Source: Brugia malayi (lineage: Eukaryota > Nematoda > Chromadorea > Rhabditida > Onchocercidae). From it: 64,000 nt of DNA. This document shows positions 57,106 through 64,000 of the stretch, piece after piece. The stretch covers positions 8,966,001 to 9,030,000 of the forward strand of contig NW_025062478.1 of NCBI RefSeq assembly GCF_000002995.4. Reading direction: 5' to 3'. Position 1 is the stretch's first letter. Each line of letters opens with the position of its first letter. Below the pieces are notes generated by a model. It saw only the letters and a program-made list of their open reading frames with translations, was not told the origin of the DNA and did not search any database. Position numbers and translations under genes: made by a program.

Positions 57106-58643
57106 CATTATCAGTCTTTTACGAAAAGATGCATGGTTGGATCCGATCCAAACAAAGTGAAGTGACAAAAAGAGATATTTGAAAGGATACAAATGTAGTT
57201 CCCTAAAAATAAATCACGGCTTACCTCCTCCAACTTCTAGTTTATACAGTTTCTGATGTGCTGTTACTCGACCGCCATCTTCTACTAAAAGTTCGACTAT
57301 TGTTCCTGACTGTGGGGATGGTACTTCTACGGTTGTCTAAAAAAAACATTTAATATTAGTAATCATTCTTTAACTAAAATAATATATATATATATTTTGA
57401 TAAAACAAACTAAAAATAGAAGAGTTAACCTTATCAGTTTCAATCTCAGCAACCAAATCATCTCGATTGACAAATTCACCCTTTTCTGAAATCAGTCACA
57501 TTCTAGAGATTATTTCAAAGTCAATAACTATTTAGAGTAAAAGTTACGATTTATAACATCCCGTTATTTACATAATCACCCTTTTTCTACAGCAAGCCTT
57601 TATTAATAATGAATGGCAAAATATCTAAGTAACTCAACTGAATAAATAAAATAAAAAAAAGAAACAAATTGATTTTTATGTAGAAACTAACGTTTCAACC
57701 ATCTAATATCCCCTTCAGAGATCGACTCCGCGAAAGCAGGTCCTTCCACTTCTATGATATCAGCATCTAAAACTCAATGATTGATTTAAATATAAAATTT
57801 ATTAAAGTATTAAAATTTTCGGCACAAGATAAGTTGTCAGGAAATTAGATTTACTTACAAAAATTATCTTTAATAATGTATTTATAAATGTGATTTCACT
57901 AAAACTGCAAAAAACAAACAGCATAATTGGCTCGTATGTAATTGTCCAACTACATCGAAATAATAAAACAACCGGTTTTGTTGAATCAGTGACTGTGGTA
58001 CGGCAAAATATCTTCGGCATTGCGCAATACGTAGCTTGTTGAATAATAACTTGTTGAATAATAACTTTTTACCATTTGGCTGAAAACAATGCATGTAACA
58101 TTAACAGTATCTAGACTGATTGATCAATGCATATCGCTGTTTTCCTTCGGTTTTCTTCAGCTAAATATAATTCAAGTAGCGTGCATCACTATGTAACACT
58201 TAGAATCTCACTTGCCCTTCTGGGTGGGAAGTGAAATATGGAAAAACGAACAAGGAGAAAGAATGCTTTTTGAAAGGTGGAAGAGCATAATGACAAGAAA
58301 CTTCTTGCATCTAAAATAGACATAGAAATTTGAAATTATGATCTCTCTTTGGAAATAAAGAACTGTCATCCTTACGAAAAGCTTTTATGATGGCTTCTCT
58401 CTCTAGTATGGATTTATTCAAAACTACTAAAATCTAAAGCCACAAAAGATAAAGCAGAGACTGAAATACACTATAATACCAAGAAAGCTATCGGCAAAAC
58501 TACTGTAACTACATGGTTTACATTACTGTCCTTCTATCTATCCTGTTGAAGCTACAAATCAGATTTAACGATAACAAAGAGATGAAAATCGGAACCTGAT
58601 TCACCAGCACACGACTATACGCAGAAGCGGCACGTCGCAACAT
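54822..58643 (-). CDS. dlst-1: Dihydrolipoyllysine succinyltransferase, E2 of 2-oxoglutarate dehydrogenase
   Basis: Eleven exons (58643-58596, 58079-58031, 57766-57692, 57485-57430, 57336-57225, 56921-56817, 56649-56409, 56184-56054, 55793-55642, 55258-55044, 54909-54822) give 423 residues. Order: a mitochondrial presequence ([16 protein letters not shown]); a lipoyl domain at about 34-110 with [13 protein letters not shown] and lipoyl-lysine K76 in EIETDKTTVEV; a Pro/Lys/Ser linker without a subunit-binding domain, as in DLST; and the acyltransferase core from [19 protein letters not shown] to [19 protein letters not shown] with H394 and D398. It transfers succinyl groups to CoA in the TCA cycle. 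Exon 2 is uncertain. The exon at 55258 lacks an AG acceptor: the sequence reads TTTTAT|GCT. Confidence 0.95.
57071..57104. repeat. (TA)n microsatellite in a DLST intron
   Basis: About 17 TA units in the intron between 56922 and 57224. Confidence 0.92.
58036..58065 (-). repeat. Two perfect 15-base tandem units in DLST exon 2
   Basis: The unit TTGTTGAATAATAAC (plus strand) occurs twice. In the chosen frame it encodes a repeated LLFNK in the mitochondrial presequence. Confidence 0.85.
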
Positions 58644-58654
58644 GGATTGGCGTT

Positions 58655-60472
58655 CTGTTGACAGCAAAAAAATACTTGTAGAACTTGAAAAATTGTAAGA
58701 ATGGAATTCGGCTAAATTTGCTATTGCATTAAATGTCACAACAAATATAAGAGAATCTGCAAAAAGTACGATTAAGCAGAAAATTCAATACACATGTTTT
58801 ACATAACAGTAACAAACCTTGCACGCTTCCAAATTACCAGAAATATTGTGAGGAGAGTCTACAATACTAATAGTTCAAGAAATTGATCCATAAAACTACC
58901 TGATGAATAAAACTTCATTTATTTACATCTCAGTACTTCTTTGAATATTGCAGTAATCTTTATTCATGCTGGAGAAATTACTATTGATACAATAAATGAC
59001 GATAATGAGATATTAATGAGATAATGAGATATATGAGATATTAATGTGACCACATATATTAACACAACTGATCGCTACAAGGCTCACAATAAATTAACGA
59101 AGGATTTCCCTAAATACATAAGATCTTGCAACAAAAAGAATTTCATAAAGCTAAGTTTTCACCTATTAAGTGAAACTTTCATATTTCTAGTCAAACTTCT
59201 GCTTAGAAAAACTTCCAATTTATAGTCCTAAACATGACATGAAGATTTTAATTTAATTTTAAGTGAATTAAGTGAAGTCAATTTAAGATATCAAAAGGGC
59301 CTAAACACAACATGCCTAAAGTTCTTCGTTCTTTCACTCGTTATGTGAATAATGTTATTCATTACTGATAACAGTTGTTCATTCTTAAATACATCATACA
59401 AATACACCATACATACTAGCAGTAAATCAAGATCAAGGCAAGAGTGCACCTTAACTCTTGACAACGCCCAATAACTTAATGACCTATCTACTTCTCGCTC
59501 CCTTCCTCTCATCCAGTCCATCATGGTCACAGAACGCCATCGTGACATCTCTTAATGAACTAATTAACGTCGAAACTATTTGAGATTTTTTTCTAAGTAA
59601 TTCATCGAAATATTAATTTGCTATTATTATACCTTAACAATACCAAAATAATAATCTACAAAACATCCCGTTGGACTTCAAAAATACTTCCCTTATTAAG
59701 CAAAATATAAAACATCAGCTATCACCTCATTACATCTTTCTTTTCGTTCTCGCATGATCCATAATATGTTTCTATCGTACAAGAATTTCGCAAGTTTTAT
59801 GAATCGCTGAGCACAATCGGACGAGCGAAATATCATCTACTGGAGGATTTGGGAGATGAGACTTGAGGGAATATTTAAGCACTAAAGATCGAGAAAGGAT
59901 CGTTAAGGATATGTCTCGCGTAACATCGAATTCCTCTTTTAAATATTTACTTTATAATTGATTTCATAACCCTAAAATATGAGGTAATTTATGGGCAACA
60001 AGAAAGCTGGTGACAGTTGTTATTTTATGATTAAATGCACATGGAAGTAAGAGGCACTATAGTTCTACCAAGTAATAGCCAGATTATGCTTTGTAGTAAT
60101 ATCATTTTTTTTTTATTTATGATTTCTTGGTCTCTATTTTTGTAGGACTTTTTCTTTTTGTAAAACTTAGAAAATTAAAAACAAATATCACACTCATCTT
60201 TTAACCTGAGAGTTTCACTACAGATTGATTCCGCCTGAAAAATAGTGTTAAAAATGACTTAATGAAAAGTTTATTCGTAAATGGACAATGTAACAACAAC
60301 AAATAATAACGATGCTTGCATACTTCTATCAAAAAATATGAAGTAAGACCATGAACATTCAAATCATATAGATTTCAGTTGTCCGTTTCAATTCATCATC
60401 CTTATACATCTTGACCTCTATTGATACTTCCCTCACAAACTTAATGAGAGAAAAACTATTGAGAAGTCCTTG
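58655..60472. other. Spacer between the dehydrogenase and DLST
   Basis: About 1.8 kb. It holds an imperfect tandem of AATGAGATAT-type units at 59001-59044 and a CTGTCAACAG acceptor just upstream of the DLST ATG (leader 58644-58654). No gene was recognised. Confidence 0.5.
59001..59044. repeat. Short imperfect tandem repeat
   Basis: Repeats of GATAATGAGATATTAATGAG-like units. Local simple duplication. Confidence 0.7.
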
Positions 60473-63400
60473 TCAAAACCATGAAAACCAACCCGTTCTA
60501 ACTTTCACGTCTTGTACTCCACCTTTTTCTTGAAATTTCGATTTCTTCAAATCTTGCTGAAGACGTTCCAGATGGACACCTGTTTCTGTCCATTTAGCAC
60601 TAGTTATCCATAACTTATTGAGAATTTTCTCATCCGATGTTAACTGATGCCATGGTAGTTCGCTTCTAACTGAGCTATAATTTATTTTACGTTAAAAGAT
60701 TGTGGAAATACGAAAAACTGCTTCATGGTACAGGAAGTCGACATGTTTGTCTATGACTGTACCTACGCTTCCTAATTTTAACGGAATGCCAACGCATGAA
60801 AGAACAGGTATGTGGGACAGAGTTACTTAGAGATTTCAAAACTTTTTAACAAAACTAACTTCATAAAAGTCCCGTTCACGCCCTCCATCTTCTCATCCAC
60901 AAGCGCATATAATACGGGACGAACGGCATCGCTAACCGATTGTGCAGCAACGAGTCCATAAACCCATCTGTAAAATTCCCACTCTTTTGAGAGGACAAAT
61001 AACTAAGAAGACCTTTTCAAAATTTTCGAATGGATCCACAAAAAATTACCTTTTAAGAGATTTACACCACCGTATAAAAAATATTCTATTATCGGCTGCT
61101 TCTAAGCGATAAAATAAGTCAGTTCTTGTATAACCTGGATCAACCATCGTAACTCGTAGATTTGTATCTGCATCAAAAGCAATTTGGGATTTGGGACTGC
61201 ACCATGTAAAAGAGAAACAAATGAATAACCCCAAATGGTTCAAAAGTAAATAGTGGCATCTAACTTTGCTTTATCCTCTGCTTATCATATTCATTTTTGC
61301 AATGTAACAATCATTTCTCAGTTCTCACTTGAGAAAAAGGCGAAAGATCAGAAAAGAAAAACACACACATAGATTTCTTTCTAATTTAGAAAAAATAAGG
61401 ACTGTACTGAATTTAGCCTCCTTGAAAAAAACTGACTTTTGACCTTTTCCGACAACGATTTCACGAAAAGAGCCAAAGCAAGTTTACTCTGATAGTAAGC
61501 ATCCTTTCTGGCTTTCTCAGGAGATTTTAGCCACTTCATTAAGTCTGCCGAATTTAAATCATCAAAATTTAACTCATCTCTGTAAAAAATGTTAGGCTAA
61601 ATAAAATAAGTATCTATCTCAAAAAAGAGGATAGCAGAAATCCTTCATATGACATGTCCAGCGAAGTATCAAATGAAATGCAAATTCTGAAAAATGAAAT
61701 AGATAATTTACAGCTTTAGATCTGAAGTATTCAGAAACACGAGGCGAACCGGACTTGACTGCTTCCTCAGCCGATCATACAATAGTGAAGTTAACAAAAA
61801 CGGTCCCAAATGATTCGTCGCAAATGTACGCTCGATGTGATGCTGCAAAAAAGTTATGTACTGAAATAATCGAAATCGTGAATAAATCAATGTAACGCAT
61901 CTAAAACAGTAGCATGAAAAGTATTGGTAATAAAAACAGCTCTTTGAAAAGGTTCGTAATGCTAATTGTCAAACTATTTCTTTTATTTTATGGTAGAAAG
62001 GAAAATTAATGAAGAAGCGTAAATCATGCATCGATTGCCTTTGACATAGCCTGGTAACACATAACGATTAAAATTTTCAAATTGCTGACGAGAATTTAAG
62101 TGCAAATAATAAAGTTCGAAAATTCAAGCTCAACAAAATAAAAACTTTTAAAGAATGAGATAATGTTAAGAATTTTCTTTATAACGATATCATTAACCTT
62201 ATTTGTTTGCCGACTAGATTCTGCGGTAGCTGCACTGTAAACTATACCGTCAATTTGTCCTATATTTCCTTTACCTATAAAACTAAATCATTTTGCAGGA
62301 AGATATTGATGTGCATCAGTTTTTCAAATCTAAGGCTTTATTCTGCCGGGAAACATATCTCCGTTTAATAATAACTTCAATGACTAGAAAACTTTCTTGT
62401 TCTTTTAAAATGTTTCTATAATTTATGGAATGTATAGAAAAATCTATTTTTTAAAATAAAATTCCGGAATTTCCATTTCTAGGCCAAAAAAAAAGTAATG
62501 CTACAAGGAATAACTTTTTAATTAGCTAATCTTACCTGTGTTAAGTTTGAGAGCAAACTCTCGCACTGAGTCAAAGTCCTCCAAATTTAAACGTCTACAA
62601 TAAATCTCCATATTTTTTGTTGCTATTACTAAGTTTCGGCGAGCTTCAATACATTTACGATTATTCCTGTAAAGTTGCTTAATTTGAAGTATGAGTAGTT
62701 ATGTCACTTGATATCTTTATCTCTGCATTTGTAGACTAATCACAACCTTTGAATATTAATGATGACTTCAACGTCAAAATGTTAAATTAGTATGCCTTGT
62801 TGCAGTCCAAACATTTGTTCGCAAAACAGCTAAAAAAACAAATGTTTTTCTATTCTTAATTTCAAAGATTCTTGCAAACATTGTGTTAAACTAACAATTT
62901 TATTTTACAGTTATGTTAATAATGATATATGATCCCACCTACAAGCCATAATTACTTTTGCTTTTCGCATTGCCAATTCTTTGGCTGTTTCTTTGCCAAT
63001 ACCTGAAGAGGCACCCACAACGATGTATGTTTTATTCACCAAATCATGCTCCAATTTATAATTATCGTGTGGTTTACCGTAACTGAAATCAAGCAAATTA
63101 ACATTTAAAGCATTTTAATTGGAAAATGTTGGAAGTAGCTGTAACCTTAACTGGAACAATGCAAATCATTCAGCATCATCACTTTTGAGGAACATATTTA
63201 TATCAATCTATTAACATTTATTTTTTGCTCACAAAATAATTATGGGAGAGAAGAACTGTTCAAACTTTCTCTGCATAATGTTTGAAATGCTATTATATAT
63301 GTAATAACAACGTAAAAATAAAACATCTTTGTTAGGACATCTTTGCACAACTCATACATTTGCAATTTTTTTGCTAAAACAAAATTTTTCAGTGCAAACA

Positions 63401-63579
63401 GCATAAACATTTCAATATCTTGATACTCACACTTTTAGATGGAAAAACTATATTCCGATTAAAAAAAAAAAAAAACCATACAAGTAATTGTAGTAGGCCC
63501 CGCTAGCACCTGCACTCACAGCAAGTACCACCATCCAACCCTTTGATACCCTCGTTCCCATCCATTTTGGAACGTACAT
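60473..63579 (-). CDS. Membrane-anchored short-chain dehydrogenase/reductase (RDH/DHRS-like)
   Basis: Nine exons (63579-63482, 63082-62939, 62666-62536, 62274-62198, 61842-61712, 61579-61437, 61167-61050, 60967-60860, 60665-60473) join in phase to 380 residues. A hydrophobic helix at about residues 14-30 (GWMVVLAVSAGASGAYY) precedes the Rossmann fold, suggesting an ER or lipid-droplet anchor. The cofactor motif is VGASSGIG at 55-62. The catalytic tetrad is visible as N160, S190, Y222 and K226 (AYYQSK), followed by VDPGYTRTD. The classical NNAG is replaced by YSAA at 137-140. Such enzymes oxidise or reduce retinoids, steroids or other carbonyls with NAD(P)H; the substrate cannot be told. TTTTACAG lies 8 bases before the ATG. 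A GTTAGA near the end could instead be a donor. Confidence 0.88.
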
Positions 63580-63587
63580 TAATATTC

Positions 63588-63595
63588 CTGTAAAA
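63588..63595 (-). promoter_or_regulatory. Candidate trans-splice acceptor, dehydrogenase gene
   Basis: TTTTACAG on the minus strand, 8 bases before the start codon. It could also be a cis acceptor if an upstream exon exists. Confidence 0.4.
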
Positions 63596-63811
63596 CCTTT
63601 GCAATTTTTACCTTTCCAACGCTCAGCAATACCTCATCTTTCCAACTTTTAAATCTCGGCCAAGTGCTGACATATTACCTGTATCTACGACTGGTTAAAG
63701 AGATGTTGCAAACAACTAATCCCATTATATCATTGATGTCTTCTCTCAGTTCGCTTTGCAGAGCAATGAAGAATTAGGTTCAAATATTTCAATATGTGGA
63801 CAGTAAAACAA

Positions 63812-63941
63812 TTACCCCACAGATCTTTCTAAACACCAATCAGTTACTTCCCGTTGTTTATGCTGATAAAATTTTCGAAATGCAGAAAAAATACCAACTG
63901 CTTCCCGTAATTTAAACAAACGTTGCCAAACAATGCTATAT
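63812..63941 (-). CDS. Possible 3'-terminal exon of an upstream gene (partial)
   Basis: After TTTTGCAAG at 63942, a frame of 42 codons runs to TAA at 63812: YSIVWQRLFK and onward to DWCLERSVG. It does not join in phase to the dehydrogenase, whose own ATG has an acceptor, so it may be the end of another minus-strand gene lying beyond the right edge. No family was recognised. The acceptor sits in a long poly-T context, so chance is possible. Confidence 0.27.
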
Positions 63942-64000
63942 CTTGCAAAAAAAAAAAAAAAAAAAAATATCTTGAAGGTAAAGAAATAAAGAAATGAATA

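Overview
This window reads as nuclear DNA of a nematode, most likely a spirurid or filarial-type worm. That placement is inference; no database search was run. The sequence is AT-rich, genes are split into many short exons by mostly 50-400 base GT-AG introns, and acceptors are usually TTTCAG or TTTTAG. Seven of the eight gene models have a perfect acceptor 0-17 or about 55 bases before the start codon, as expected for spliced-leader trans-splicing. No prokaryotic, viral or transposon gene was recognised.

Layout. Bases 1-10785 hold no recognisable gene, apart from one GC-richer patch with a 46-codon open frame near 894. Two minus-strand genes follow: an RRM plus zinc-knuckle protein of the rnp-1/lark type (10786-13721) and dpy-30 (14425-15616). 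Across a 1.6 kb divergent spacer that contains an (AT)n run, the plus strand carries one very large gene (17241-34555, about 51 exons, about 2,200 residues). It encodes the bridge-like lipid-transfer protein BLTP2/KIAA0100/hobbit. It ends 308 bases from the stop of a convergent gene.

From 34863 to 63579 all recognised genes are on the minus strand, separated by 1.3-2.7 kb gaps: mitochondrial ribosomal protein S2 (34863-36415), NAA35 of the NatC N-terminal acetyltransferase (38398-44137), a BRMS1/Sds3-like Sin3-complex protein (46000-47924), a TREX-family 3'-5' exonuclease (50599-53564), the E2 subunit of 2-oxoglutarate dehydrogenase DLST (54822-58643) and a membrane-anchored short-chain dehydrogenase (60473-63579). 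A possible last exon of another gene sits at 63812-63941.

The genes are housekeeping genes: chromatin (DPY-30, BRMS1-like), RNA binding, lipid transfer, mitochondrial translation and the TCA cycle, co-translational acetylation, nuclease and redox functions. They do not form a single pathway. The dpy-30/rnp-1 pair is the only group that looks like a possible operon. No clearly novel system is visible. The best leads are anomalies: an apparent AG-less acceptor in DLST, GC-AG introns and exon-start duplications in BLTP2, and insertions in the TREX-like nuclease.
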